A stretch of DNA of 48,975 nt from an uncultured Verrucomicrobiales bacterium (GTDB lineage: Bacteria > Verrucomicrobiota > Verrucomicrobiia > Verrucomicrobiales > DEV007): contig CALLLI010000082.1 in the NCBI GenBank assembly GCA_938082635.1, forward strand, positions 1 to 48,975, in the 5' to 3' direction. The notes beneath the pieces are model-generated. The model saw nothing but the letters and a program-made list of their open reading frames with translations, ran no database searches and was not told the DNA's origin. Positions 33,301 to 40,177 of this stretch are shown here, one piece after another (the stretch's first letter is position 1; each line of letters starts with the position of its first letter). Both the position numbers and the translations under genes were made by a program.

Positions 33301-33620
33301 ACGGTCGCAAATTCGTCGGGCTCGAAGGGCTCCGCAATGTCCTCATCGACCAACGTCTAGACGACCTCACTAAACAGGTCACCCGCAAGATGCTCAGCTT
33401 TGGGTTGGGACGTCAGTTAGAATACTACGATGAACTCGCCGTCCAGGAAATCCTGGCTGCGGTGCAGTACGATGACTACAAGTTTCATACGCTAATAAAT
33501 GAAATCGTGAACAGCTATCCATTTCAGTGGAAACGTCTCCCAGAGACACGAGAACCCCAAGGACAGGCGCTTTTCAAGCGCCCAACGCAACCTCGGCGCT
33601 TGGAAAGCGCCGCTCCTTGA
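27303..33620 (+). CDS. Giant exported ThuA-DUF1080-LamG-cytochrome-dehydrogenase-PSD fusion (2105 aa)
   Basis: The frame begins at GTG 27303 with a signal peptide (ending 'LTIQAMA'). Domains in order: ThuA-like (~20-230, 'YGSEKSMPALATQL'); DUF1080-like (~270-400, 'SGVYIDGKWEIQLD'); LamG-like (~420-590); cytochrome c (CFACH at 658); a DUF6797-like region (~770-920); a PVC dehydrogenase propeller (~1040-1370); a second heme site CLECH (1512); and then the DUF1587/1595/1592/1588/1585 series with a third heme site CAGCH (1960) and a Pro run. In other PVC bacteria these parts are usually several proteins. I infer an envelope multi-heme machine oxidising and cleaving a glycan. The last ~20 residues are encoded by a REP-like repeat. 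Confidence 0.88.
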   Translation: MKPYLKFLLPCLLTIQAMAAPKVVLIHGEQYYGSEKSMPALATQLTEKFGYETTVLTSPQGSRSLPNLDALKDADLLVLYIRLREASEDQLAQIDAYLNAGKPAIALRTTSHGIANQPGWFVRHFGGHFKTHTGQKKDCQALVAIEAKDHPILAGLPSRFDAGKDGIYHTLPLSDGTVPLLFGKVGEQPAEPLAWTMGNHRFYASMGSEADFANQAFVRMLLNACEWSLETKPSPEVAPRPFPVPPTHPLASDEEPLDEWRHWDPSAPPAVLKLDSVADTSSGGPHYREARWKVTDKEMIAQPGYGDIVTERSFEDAVFHVDFLLPDESSTSGVYIDGKWEIQLDTTDQCGAIHGVAEPSTKAGGKVGEWQSLQVAIQHVNETEAGLSVWLNGKQIHERVRVEEPTLYGFPGEPESDDQAAVAAQFTSTPEQGKQCDMGEDFTVVTRFRTEESGPLFSKVGPNGKHREDDKVIFIEGDQLHYDIGWVGALSTDSNDGVSDGQWHTVALRHQDGLAEIYLDGEKLAENDDFTAPDTKGSLLRIGAGANEFPDDAIHWKGQIATFQFFNEALSDQDIELTGASEPIERVKPVLEWKEGETTTAQDKSDLGTPLRLQADLGKVRFANVSVRPLADVDHASILTAWNDDAFKRGEKIYQGICFACHGNLEKAGSLPTSRPFWKEPFKNGKDPHSLYLTLKNGYNQMPPQPWLTPSAAYDVIHYIREEFVKTNNPSEYAEITPEYLDSLPKGMSSEGTLTEEQIDYAKGPKYERMNFGPMLDWTYQVAPGNIAYKAIAIRLDNGPGGVSKGRHWMVYDHDTMRVAAAWSGNEFVDWKGIAFDQSHGSHTSIVGDKTLVNPVGPGWANPENDSWADPRFLGRDGKPYGPLPREWTHFKGQYIHGNKVVIKYTVGDAEVLEMPSLIQSGEQPVFARTLNIGKSSKDLHLRVSPADVTAQVIGGAATVAVLDGYQVMTVLAKDTPTKVNVLSTQAEAQSLVIASLLAADPEDLTAYTKGGPAHWTETVTTEGKMGNDEDAFAVDEITYPSENPYHSWMRIGGFDFLPGGKRAAVATWLGDVWLVDDIGGDFKQHRWKRICSGLFQPLGVKWVDGHIYVTCRDQLAKLHDLNGDEEIDYVESFNNDHQVTEHFHEFAMGLQTDDADNFYYAKSARHAKTALVPHHGTLLRISKDGTTTEILAKGFRAANGVCLNPDGTYIVTDQEGHWNPKNRINYVKEGGFYGNMFGYHDITDDSDDAMEQPLCWITNAFDRSPGELLWVPEDAKWGALNGKLLNLSYGTGKVFAVPHEKMPDGQAQGGMVSLGLDFPTGIMRGRFHPDNGQLYTTGMFAWAGSKHQDGGFYRIRATGNAKNLPIELKATPEGIQLGFTDALDKVAAAESENYQIKVWNLKRTKGYGSKHYDERPLKVARATVSDDGKSVFLSIPEIDTTWCMEIKIQVKDADGKDVERVIHNTIHQLGPTEEQTSVLPDLRAEDLPPKQVEVDHAAQRAHVTGLLEKHCLECHDTAVSKGDLDVESALSETPLVKSRDLWINVLERIKNGEMPPEDEPQLSAEEQEALLSWINRDVIDFDYTTVKDPGYERARRLSHAEYNNTLRDLFGIDLKPADMFPHDLSGLSGFANSSNTLFIQSTLLERYISAAEEIVTAAMPQWPLARETNPNTLFRTFLRRVYRRPPSDEEVSELVTRYQLAKAAGASHQEAIQPAVIFALISPHFLYRIESAPANADDHLITDWELASRLSYFLWASTPDDSLLNLAAAGTLSDPNILREQIQRMLRDERSSALGHEFASQWLKFEHVGTRVRLDPIDNPWCTDSLMTAMRDESAMFIHSLIQENRPIHNLINANYTYLNEELAEHYRIRGVHGDHMRRVALNDPRRGGIFGQASILAVTSFPGRTSPVVRGKYILDDVLGTPPPPPPPNAGELDEEVARKRDLTLKEKLEIHRGSPQCAGCHAKIDPLGFSLENYDWFGRFRKEHRDKPIDSEGQLPNGRKFVGLEGLRNVLIDQRLDDLTKQVTRKMLSFGLGRQLEYYDELAVQEILAAVQYDDYKFHTLINEIVNSYPFQWKRLPETREPQGQALFKRPTQPRRLESAAP
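33559..33618. repeat. REP-like double hairpin inside the 3' end of the giant gene
   Basis: Two hairpins, GGCGCTT-ttc-AAGCGCC-type (33566-33582) and CGGCGCTT-gga-AAGCGCCG (33594-33612), are enclosed by AAGGA (33559) and TCCTT (33618). This is the same architecture as the 27120-27166 element. The hairpins encode the terminal residues (about 'GQALFKRPTQPRRLESAAP') of the 2105-residue protein, so the gene's natural stop was probably overwritten. It could also act as a weak terminator. Confidence 0.65.
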
Positions 33621-33650
33621 AACATTCGCTCCAGCAGTTACCGTGATTCA

Positions 33651-35015
33651 ATGAGTTCCTCTCACTCCTGGCATCTTTCTCGACGCACGATGTTGCGTGG
33701 TCTCGGTGCCTCGTTGGCGCTCCCCTTTCTTGAGGTGATGGAACCTGCCACCTCGAAGGCAGCGGTGATTAATGCGGCGCGCAAGAAGCTCAAGGTCGGT
33801 TACCTCTATTTCCCGAACGGCGTGGCCAAGGGTTCCTGGCAACCCGAGCAGGTCTCGGAGAGCGGTCGATTGCAGAAGCTAAGCCCGTGGATGAAACCGT
33901 TAGAGCCCTTCAAAGAAGACATTCTCATCCCAGAGAACATGTGGACACCTCTCGGTAATGGACACGGCGCAGGCACGGCCACCTGGCTCACCGGCGGTGG
34001 CTACGATGGTCGCCGAATCGATGCTGGCGGCATGTCAGTGGATCAGATTGCGGCCAAGCACGTGGGGCAGGACACTCCCCTTCCCTCACTCGAGTTGGGC
34101 ACCCAAGGTCAGGGCTATTTCTCAAACGACCTTCCTCGCAATACCATTTCCTGGACGTCTAGCAATGTTCCCGCAAGTCGGGAAACGGTACCGCGCATGA
34201 TCTTTGACCGCATGTTTCGAAAGCCGGAAGAAGGCATGACGGACAAGAGCGTTCTCGACCTGGTATTAGGTCACGCAAAGACGTTGAAGACCAAGGTCAG
34301 CATCGCGGACAAACAGAAGATCGAGGAGTATCTGGAATCGATTCGCGGTGTGGAGAAGCGGATGGAATTTGCCGAAGCGCAAAGCCAGCGGGCTTCTGAA
34401 GAAGGCATCCTCACAGACACGTTACAGCGTCCCGAAGCTGGCATTCCCAGCAACCACCAAGAGTACGTGCGCCAATTGCTCGACATGATGGCGCTGTCCT
34501 TCTGGTCGGGAGCTACTCGAGTGAGCAGCCTGATGCTCGACCATGGGCAGAGCAATCGCTACTTCGACTTCGTCGATAGCGTAGAAGGCACTTGGCACGC
34601 ACTCTCGCATTATCGTGATGTGAACGGCAAGACCGAGGATGATGACGGCAAGACCTCTTGGAAATCGCTCGATAGCAAGCGTAGTATGTACTGCGCTGTC
34701 AATCGCTGGCACCACGAGCAGGTGGCCTACCTTCTCGGCCGCATGAAGGAACTCAACGATGGTGAAGGGAGCTTGTTAGACAACACCATGCTACTCTATG
34801 GCTCCAGCCTGGGTGATGGGCACACGCACGGAAACGAGGATCTTCCCCTCCTCTTCGCAGGCGGCGGTGCTGGTGCGATCAAGCCAGGACGACAGATTCG
34901 CTTCGAAGAGCAGTTCAGCCTATCGAACTATCATTTATTTACTCTCCAACAGTTAGGCATCCAGGCCAATCGGTTCGGCGATAGCGACACGCCAATGATC
35001 GAATTGTCTGGATAA
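33651..35015 (+). CDS. DUF1552 exported protein
   Basis: The 454-residue protein opens with a twin-arginine signal (SRRTMLRGLGASLALPFLE) and shows the DUF1552 pattern: 'VGYLYFPNGVAKGSW', 'HGAGTATWLTGG', 'SVDQIAAKHVGQDTPLPSLELG', 'SDKRS'-like and 'LLDNTMLLYGSSLGDGHTHGNEDLPLLFAGGGAG'. The function is unknown. It is the routine partner of DUF1592/DUF1588-type proteins, whose domains form the C-terminus of the giant gene that stops 30 bases upstream, so the two are almost certainly one operon and one functional unit. Confidence 0.9.
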   Translation: MSSSHSWHLSRRTMLRGLGASLALPFLEVMEPATSKAAVINAARKKLKVGYLYFPNGVAKGSWQPEQVSESGRLQKLSPWMKPLEPFKEDILIPENMWTPLGNGHGAGTATWLTGGGYDGRRIDAGGMSVDQIAAKHVGQDTPLPSLELGTQGQGYFSNDLPRNTISWTSSNVPASRETVPRMIFDRMFRKPEEGMTDKSVLDLVLGHAKTLKTKVSIADKQKIEEYLESIRGVEKRMEFAEAQSQRASEEGILTDTLQRPEAGIPSNHQEYVRQLLDMMALSFWSGATRVSSLMLDHGQSNRYFDFVDSVEGTWHALSHYRDVNGKTEDDDGKTSWKSLDSKRSMYCAVNRWHHEQVAYLLGRMKELNDGEGSLLDNTMLLYGSSLGDGHTHGNEDLPLLFAGGGAGAIKPGRQIRFEEQFSLSNYHLFTLQQLGIQANRFGDSDTPMIELSG

Positions 35016-35043
35016 ACCACTAGCGGTCTAATCGCCTCGCCCT

Positions 35044-35657
35044 TCATTTGCTAGGACCAATAGCCCTCTTAACAAGATCTGCCAGCATTCCTTCCCTGTG
35101 TAACGCTGCATCTAAAATCGCGCTGCGACGCTCAATCGAAATGGACTCGATCACATACACATCGTTAAGATACCCACCGATCAAGGCGTCGACCACTTCT
35201 AAAAACCAAAGGGGCCAATCCTCCAGCGTCACGAGCGGACGCCATCGCCCAGCCTCAAAGTATCCACTCCGATCGTAAGTCGCAACAGCAGCGGCCACGT
35301 CGCCTTCATCTTCATCAAAGCCCAGAGCCAACAATGGGCCCTGTGACCGTTGCTCCCCTTCTTACATCGATCATACTCCAAGTGCGGTCGCTTTGAGCTA
35401 CAGCAAGAAGGTTTCCAGCAGATGAAAAGCCACCGCATGCAAGGTGCCCCCTGGGATTAGCCGTTCCGTCCTCGCGGCATTAGATTCACAATCACACAAG
35501 ATGAGCCCCCTCCTGCGGAGGCCATAAGCACGCTCCCATCCTGACTAAACTCAAGATGGGACACAGACTCCTCGGTTCGTATCACGGGCATCACTGGCTC
35601 TAAAGACGCACAATTTAACAATAAGACACCCTGCCTGGTGAGAGCGTAGTTCTGTTC
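35044..35657 (-). pseudogene. Decayed WD40-repeat protein gene
   Basis: Three minus-strand pieces in different frames read as one WD40 protein. Piece 1 (35657 to 35457) has 'VSHLEFSQDGSVLMASAGGG' and ends in TAA. Piece 2 (about 35440 to 35340) gives 'LHAVAF' and, after a frameshift, 'SAGNLLAVAQSDRTWSMIDVRRG'. Piece 3 (35367 to 35044) gives 'QGPLLALGFDEDEGDVAAAVATYDRSGYF' and a C-terminal tail 'RPLVTLEDWPLWFLEVVDAL...LADLVKRAIGPSK'. 'H-x-x-x-F-S-x-D-G' and 'G-N-L-L-A-V-A' are WD-repeat texts. No start codon or signal is intact. Piece 3 alone could be expressed from TTG 35334, preceded by AAGGGGAG. Confidence 0.6.
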
Positions 35658-35790
35658 TCACTCCGAGAATCAGGCACGCATACCACCACAGGAACACAGC
35701 GCGACTACAAGACATCCGAACAATTGTAAGCAGAGTCCAGCGAAGGGATTCTTGTAGACTGGAACCGACTCTCCGTATCACCATCTCCCC

Positions 35791-36540
35791 ATGAATTTAA
35801 AGACGCTTATTCCGATCCTTGGCGGGTTGCCACTAATTGCCATCCCGTTTCTCTGCGCCGCAGATTCTGACGATGGTTTCGTTTCACTCTTTGACGGGAA
35901 GACCCTCAAAGGTTGGCATGTGAGCGCCAAGACAGGCCACTCTGGCACCAGCAAGCACAAGTCAGGAGGACGCTGGGTTGTGGAAGACGGTGCCATCACG
36001 GGCTCGCAGGACATCCCCGGGAATGGCGGCATTGTGATCACCGACGAACAATTCGGAGACTTCGAAGTTTCGATAGAGATGAAGAACGACTTCGGGCCTG
36101 ATAGCGGACTCTTCCTTCGAAGCACGGAAGACGGCAAGGCCTGGCAGGCGATGATCGACTATCACAAAGACGGAAATCTGATGGGTATCTACGGCGAAGG
36201 CCTGGGTGGACAGCCTCATGTCCGAAACTACAACTTCAAAGACAAGGTCACGGAGATCGAGGAGAAGAAGACGGGAGAGCATGATGTCGCCTTGCCCATC
36301 AAGCCAGAAAGCTGGCCCTACTTCTGGCGTGCCGATCAGTGGAACGAGTTGCGAGCTCGCATCGTTGGAAATCCACCTCACATCACCACCTGGATCAATG
36401 GCGTGCAGATCATGGAATGGCAGGAGAAAGAGATTCGGCACCCGAAGAAAGGTGGCATTGCCTTCCAGGTGCATGGCGGCGGTGATCACACCAAAGAATA
36501 CGTACGCTATCGCAACATCCGCGTGAAGCGCCTCGACTGA
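35791..36540 (+). CDS. DUF1080 (3-keto-disaccharide hydrolase-like) exported protein
   Basis: The 249-residue protein has a signal peptide (LIPILGGLPLIAIPFLCAA) and the concanavalin-like DUF1080 domain: 'DDGFVSLFDGKTLKGWHV', 'WVVEDGAITGSQ', 'FGDFEVSIEMKNDFGPDSGLFLRS', 'WNELRARIVGNPPHITTWINGVQIMEW' and 'GGIAFQVHGGG'. Characterised relatives cleave 3-keto-glycosides made by periplasmic sugar oxidoreductases; the substrate here is not known. It stands alone with its own start region and is followed by a strong terminator (36577-36606). A related domain sits in the 2105-residue fusion. Confidence 0.88.
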   Translation: MNLKTLIPILGGLPLIAIPFLCAADSDDGFVSLFDGKTLKGWHVSAKTGHSGTSKHKSGGRWVVEDGAITGSQDIPGNGGIVITDEQFGDFEVSIEMKNDFGPDSGLFLRSTEDGKAWQAMIDYHKDGNLMGIYGEGLGGQPHVRNYNFKDKVTEIEEKKTGEHDVALPIKPESWPYFWRADQWNELRARIVGNPPHITTWINGVQIMEWQEKEIRHPKKGGIAFQVHGGGDHTKEYVRYRNIRVKRLD

Positions 36541-36576
36541 CATTCACCCTTTGAGTGAATCGACTCAGTCTATGTC

Positions 36577-36606
36577 ACGAACACCAATCTCTTGATTGGT
36601 GTTCGT
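36577..36606 (+). terminator. Rho-independent terminator after the DUF1080 gene
   Basis: A perfect 13-bp stem (ACGAACACCAATC / GATTGGTGTTCGT) with a TCTT loop is followed by TT and ACC, 37 bases after the DUF1080 stop. A short hairpin (ATTCAC/GTGAAT, 36542-36560) lies just before it. The T-run is short, so it is not a perfect intrinsic terminator. Confidence 0.75.
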
Positions 36607-36972
36607 TTACCTTACGCGCACGGAGATCTAAAGTTCTTCGCTTCACTATAGAACCTAGAGCCCCCAGTAAATCTTTCGTCAAATCAGTCTAGGTCCTCCC
36701 GAGAGTGCGACTCCCTGCGAAGAAGTTCGTGCAGCTTCGACCTCCAGTCGGGTGGCGATTGGGGTCAATACAAGCCCATTCGGATGGTTCAAATCCGCTC
36801 TCAGTCGCTCCACTAAATTCGGTCAACCCTACATCTTGCAGGCCGAGCAAATGAACACCTCAACATGTGGTGGGCCCTGGCAATCACCTTAAAAAATTTA
36901 CGAAAACCTCTAAAAAGACTTGGAAAGTTAAGATGTCTGCAATATTAATTACCACGAATTAATCTTCTCCCA
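36607..36972. other. Gene-free interval, AT-rich promoter region at its 3' end
   Basis: I see no coding sequence here. The last ~80 bases (36890-36972) are AT-rich (AAAAAATTTACGAAAACC and similar), as expected for the promoter and UP-like region of the next gene pair. No individual -35 or -10 box stands out. Confidence 0.4.
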
Positions 36973-36978
36973 GTGACT

Positions 36979-37650
36979 ATGCAGAATCTTACGTACCCAT
37001 CAGAAAAGGAAGAAATTTTACTCAATTTCGAGGAGTCCCAAGATTACAAGAACCTCGAACCTGCACCAGTTCCACTAAACTCAGAGTCTGTTGGACTCAA
37101 CTCTCATCACACGGAAGTCGAAGACAAGGTTCGTCGTGCAGAAGAGCAACTCGCCGCTCTCCAACAGAAGCGCCAGCTGCTTGAGCAGCAGAAAGAAGAG
37201 CTGGAGAAGCTCAGTGCCCGTCGCCAACGCTTTTCTGAGGGCAAGGATGATGTGGTCAAAATTCTTACGGATGCCCTTCCCGAGCTACGTGACGAAGCTG
37301 AAGACGCCCAGCGCCGGTCTGAGTTTCTCCGGCAGATGCGTGAGGTCTTTGGTCAGCATCTTGAGGTCTTGAAGACCGTCACTCCCGATGCCTGGGATGA
37401 AGCAGAACTCAAGATCGAACTAGATCGTGGCAATAAAGCCCTCGACGATGCCAAATCTGAGATTGATCGCTTTGAAGAGCGTCTCTCCAACTTCTCCTCG
37501 ACTCAGACCACAGCCCCCCGGAAACGCGCCACAAGCACGAGCGATTCCGAGTTCACCCACTGCCTGAAGCTTGGTTTCGCTTATGCGCTGCCTCTCATGA
37601 TCTTCACGGCGATCACCCTCGTCGTTACCTACCTCGTCGTCACTCAGTAA
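36979..37650 (+). CDS. Coiled-coil protein with C-terminal membrane anchor
   Basis: ATG 36979 is preferred; an in-frame GTG lies 6 bases upstream. The 223-residue protein has an acidic N-terminus, a long Glu/Lys/Gln-rich coiled coil (~45-170, for example 'KRQLLEQQKEELEKLSARRQ'), a short basic linker and one C-terminal transmembrane helix (ALPLMIFTAITLVVTYLVV) with almost nothing after it. This makes a tail-anchored topology with the coil in the cytoplasm. I do not recognise a family. The next gene, 17 bases downstream, encodes a smaller protein of the same design, so they probably form a membrane scaffold together. Confidence 0.65.
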   Translation: MQNLTYPSEKEEILLNFEESQDYKNLEPAPVPLNSESVGLNSHHTEVEDKVRRAEEQLAALQQKRQLLEQQKEELEKLSARRQRFSEGKDDVVKILTDALPELRDEAEDAQRRSEFLRQMREVFGQHLEVLKTVTPDAWDEAELKIELDRGNKALDDAKSEIDRFEERLSNFSSTQTTAPRKRATSTSDSEFTHCLKLGFAYALPLMIFTAITLVVTYLVVTQ

Positions 37651-37667
37651 GTCCCTGATTGCCTGCC

Positions 37668-37988
37668 ATGCGCCACCTCTTCAGCAAAGCTTTGAGCCCG
37701 ATTCATCAGCGTCAGGAGTCCCTGGCCCGAGAAGCGGAAGAGCTCGAATTTGAGCTCAATGTGCTCAAGACCTTCCTTCATGCAGCTCCGCAGCTTCATG
37801 AAGAATCCCGCTACCTAATCCCTCCCCCAGAGGAGGCAGTACGCGAGATCGCAGTTCCAAACCGCGCGGCTCTAAAGCACGTGCAGCGAGAGAGTTACTA
37901 CTATGGAGCCAAGCTTCTCCTGCTGTTGTCTCTCTTCTTAGTGGCGTCCATCTGGTTCGTCGATCGCATGCTCACGGTCATGCGCTAA
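37668..37988 (+). CDS. Small tail-anchored coiled-coil protein
   Basis: ATG 37668 gives 106 residues; an in-frame TTG at 37659 is an alternative. A coiled-coil-like helix (about residues 10-45, 'RQESLAREAEELEFELNVLK') is followed by a Pro/Glu region and one hydrophobic helix (AKLLLLLSLFLVASIWFV) near the C-terminus. The architecture matches the larger protein encoded just upstream in the same transcript. It is followed by a strong hairpin terminator (38023-38054). No known family was recognised. Confidence 0.6.
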   Translation: MRHLFSKALSPIHQRQESLAREAEELEFELNVLKTFLHAAPQLHEESRYLIPPPEEAVREIAVPNRAALKHVQRESYYYGAKLLLLLSLFLVASIWFVDRMLTVMR

Positions 37989-38022
37989 ACCGCCCAAACA
38001 GTTTTTGTCACGATGGAGAAGG

Positions 38023-38054
38023 CCCTCTATCACGCGGCGACGCGTGGTAGGGGG
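38023..38054 (+). terminator. Strong hairpin terminator with GNRA-type loop
   Basis: CCCTCTATCACGCG pairs along all 14 positions (including two or three G-U pairs in RNA) with CGCGTGGTAGGGGG across a GCGA loop, 35 bases after the small tail-anchored protein. Only TT follows directly, so it may act with Rho or mainly stabilise the 3' end. Confidence 0.7.
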
Positions 38055-38149
38055 TTCCTGCGTTTGCTTGCTTCATAAAAATTTTAGAGAAAGCCGATTA
38101 AAGGAATTTAGTTTTTGATAAAATTAGTATTTAAGATATCTTAGACACC

Positions 38150-39064
38150 ATGACGGCTCGCACACTTCTTTCATGCGCCACTGCCGGGATCTTTACCCTG
38201 GCGTCCATTCACGCTGCGCCTCAATTCCAATCCCTCACCCCGGGAAGCCAGCCCAGTTCTTCTTCCTCGAAATGGGTGAAGCACTTGAATGACATGAATG
38301 AAGCGGAACGGCAGCGTCGCGTTCAAACCTATGGCATGCCGCCAGCACCTCCGAACCGATGGGCCAAGCGAGTCACAGCACAGCCAAGGGTGCAGCCAAC
38401 ACCTCGCCGACAAAGCGCTCCTCAGTCGCTCTATCAGAATCGCCCAAAAGTCGTTTCTGCCAAAGTTCAGCCACTGCGCCAAGCGCAACTCATCCGCTAC
38501 ACCCCGCCTACACGACAAGCGCAACCCGTTCGGCAAACGCAACCCGTTCGGCAAGCGCAAGCGCAAGCGCAACCTGCTAGCTACTCGCCATCAGCAAAAC
38601 GATCACGGCTCATATCTTGGAAACCAATCCAGCTCAAGAAGAAGCCTCGGCCGGTAACTCGTCAGGAATCTCTCCGCCAACAAGTGGCGTTCATGCCGAC
38701 GAACTCGACTCAACTTCCACAGACAAATCCCTACGCTCCGTACAATTCGCGTGCTGAATATGACCAAGCGATTCGGCGGTCCAAGTGGCTACCTCGTGCA
38801 CGCTCCGCGAAGATGCTCGCAGAACAAAGTCGACGCTCGACTCAAGCCAAGCCAAAGAAGCGCTGGAGCATCGGCTCGATCTTTAAGCGGAAGAAGAATG
38901 CAGCTCCGGGAGCAAAGCCTCAAAAGCGCTCTAGCAAGCGTTCTCCTGCAACCCGGTCCAACACCACGCCACGTGTGCCTAACAGCACCTATGTCACTTC
39001 CGGGCTCCCCCAATCAAACAATGATTCGGGTTCTATGATTGAGACCACGTTGTTTGGAAACTAG
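38150..39064 (+). CDS. Basic exported low-complexity protein
   Basis: The 304-residue protein has a signal peptide with likely cleavage after 'LASIHA'. The mature part is extremely rich in Arg, Lys, Gln, Ser and Pro. It contains a degenerate repeat RQAQPVRQTQPVRQAQAQAQ (about residues 123-142), one conserved-looking island ('NPYAPYNSRAEYDQAIRRSKWL', ~200) and a Lys-rich segment (KRWSIGSIFKRKKN, ~243). No enzyme motif is present. The charge suggests binding to anionic polymer: nucleic acid, polysaccharide or envelope. The upstream ~70 bases are AT-rich. Confidence 0.6.
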   Translation: MTARTLLSCATAGIFTLASIHAAPQFQSLTPGSQPSSSSSKWVKHLNDMNEAERQRRVQTYGMPPAPPNRWAKRVTAQPRVQPTPRRQSAPQSLYQNRPKVVSAKVQPLRQAQLIRYTPPTRQAQPVRQTQPVRQAQAQAQPASYSPSAKRSRLISWKPIQLKKKPRPVTRQESLRQQVAFMPTNSTQLPQTNPYAPYNSRAEYDQAIRRSKWLPRARSAKMLAEQSRRSTQAKPKKRWSIGSIFKRKKNAAPGAKPQKRSSKRSPATRSNTTPRVPNSTYVTSGLPQSNNDSGSMIETTLFGN

Positions 39065-39082
39065 CAAAGCATTCCGCCGAGC

Positions 39083-39202
39083 GTGACGAAACCGACGCTC
39101 ACCCGGACAGCGGTCTGCACAATCCTTCTGTTGGCAGTTACCGGTGGCCGAGGCTACCTACTAGCCCATACACTCAGTGGGCGGTATCCATGGAAAGAGT
39201 AG
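39083..39202 (+). CDS. Possible 39-residue membrane protein
   Basis: From GTG 39083 to TAG 39200-39202 the frame reads 'VTKPTLTRTAVCTILLLAVTGGRGYLLAHTLSGRYPW' plus KE, with one plausible hydrophobic stretch and a tidy aromatic C-terminus. It fills the gap between the basic exported protein and the hydrolase. There is no clear ribosome site and the start is not ATG, so the call rests only on the reasonable translation and position. Confidence 0.35.
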   Translation: MTKPTLTRTAVCTILLLAVTGGRGYLLAHTLSGRYPWKE

Positions 39203-39226
39203 ATCCAGGATTCCCTCTGCTTTGCA

Positions 39227-40153
39227 TTGCTCATCTTGGCGATCAAGCTTCTCGATGCGCTCTTTCAAAGCCTTACAAAACGAGCCTTTGCTGACAACTG
39301 TATCGGGCGCACCCTAGGATTGATCGGTAGGCTGTCCGTTCTTGTTTTCGGCTTCTTCCCCTTCCTCCTTTCCACTCTTCAGATCCATCCTCAACGGGTC
39401 GCAACCAAAGGAACGCCTGCCGACTGGGACATCCCTTACGAAGAAGTTCTCATTGAATCACGCGGTCGTTCATTACGAGGCTGGCATTGCACCCATTCTG
39501 AATCCAAGAGTGCCATCTTCGTCGCCCACGGACTCAATGCCAATCGTGAGAATTTCATGGAGCCGGTGCGTTTGCTCCATGACTTGGGACACAGTGTGCT
39601 CATCATCGACTTTCCTGCTCATGGCGATAGCCCTGGTAGGGCCACAACGTTAGGTCTACTCGAAACAGAAGAGGTGAAAGCGGCACACGAATGGCTGGCC
39701 AAACAATATCCCGACAATCCTATACATGCACTGGGCTACTCGATGGGTGCCTCTGCCGTGTTGACTGCCTCGGGCACATACAGCATCTTTGACAGAGTCA
39801 TCGTGGACGCCACTTTCTCTGCCGTGAAGCGGGTCGCTGACCAGATCGTGTTGCGCCAGATGGGTCCCCTTCGATCACCCATCTGGCTAGTTGGGCGCAA
39901 AACGATTGAATCGTGGACCGGCGCCGATCTGGACAGTCACCGTCCGATCGATCACATCGGGAAGATCCCTCCTGAAAAGCTTCTGATTATTCACGACACT
40001 GCTGACCGGGTCATCCCCTTTGAGGAAGGCGTCGCCCTGCATGAGGCCACTGGCAGCAAAGCCAAGTTTATCCGTGTCGACGACTACGGCCACACCGAGA
40101 CCATTGGCCACCCTGATTACGCTCAGTGGCTGGACGACTTCCTCAACCCGTGA
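39227..40153 (+). CDS. Membrane-anchored alpha/beta hydrolase
   Basis: The 308-residue protein has hydrophobic N-terminal helices (LILAIKLLDALF and 'GRLSVLVFGFFPFLLSTL') followed by an alpha/beta hydrolase domain. It contains the oxyanion region 'FVAHGLNANRENF', the nucleophile elbow G-Y-S-M-G (Ser), the acid region 'LLIIHDTADRVIPF' and the catalytic His in 'DDYGHTE'. The start is TTG 39227 because the frame is closed at 39202 and no ATG lies upstream of the conserved region. It may be an acyl esterase or peptidase of the DUF1749/YqkD type; the substrate is unknown. A lipoprotein gene follows 24 bases downstream in the same transcript. Confidence 0.75.
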   Translation: MLILAIKLLDALFQSLTKRAFADNCIGRTLGLIGRLSVLVFGFFPFLLSTLQIHPQRVATKGTPADWDIPYEEVLIESRGRSLRGWHCTHSESKSAIFVAHGLNANRENFMEPVRLLHDLGHSVLIIDFPAHGDSPGRATTLGLLETEEVKAAHEWLAKQYPDNPIHALGYSMGASAVLTASGTYSIFDRVIVDATFSAVKRVADQIVLRQMGPLRSPIWLVGRKTIESWTGADLDSHRPIDHIGKIPPEKLLIIHDTADRVIPFEEGVALHEATGSKAKFIRVDDYGHTETIGHPDYAQWLDDFLNP

Positions 40154-40177
40154 TACACGTTCAGGGCCTCTCCTACC

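Noticed and set aside
38520-38580. CGCAA-rich tandem repeat as a CRISPR or minisatellite
   Set aside because: The repeat is inside the coding frame of a basic exported protein and encodes its RQAQPV repeats. There are no spacers.
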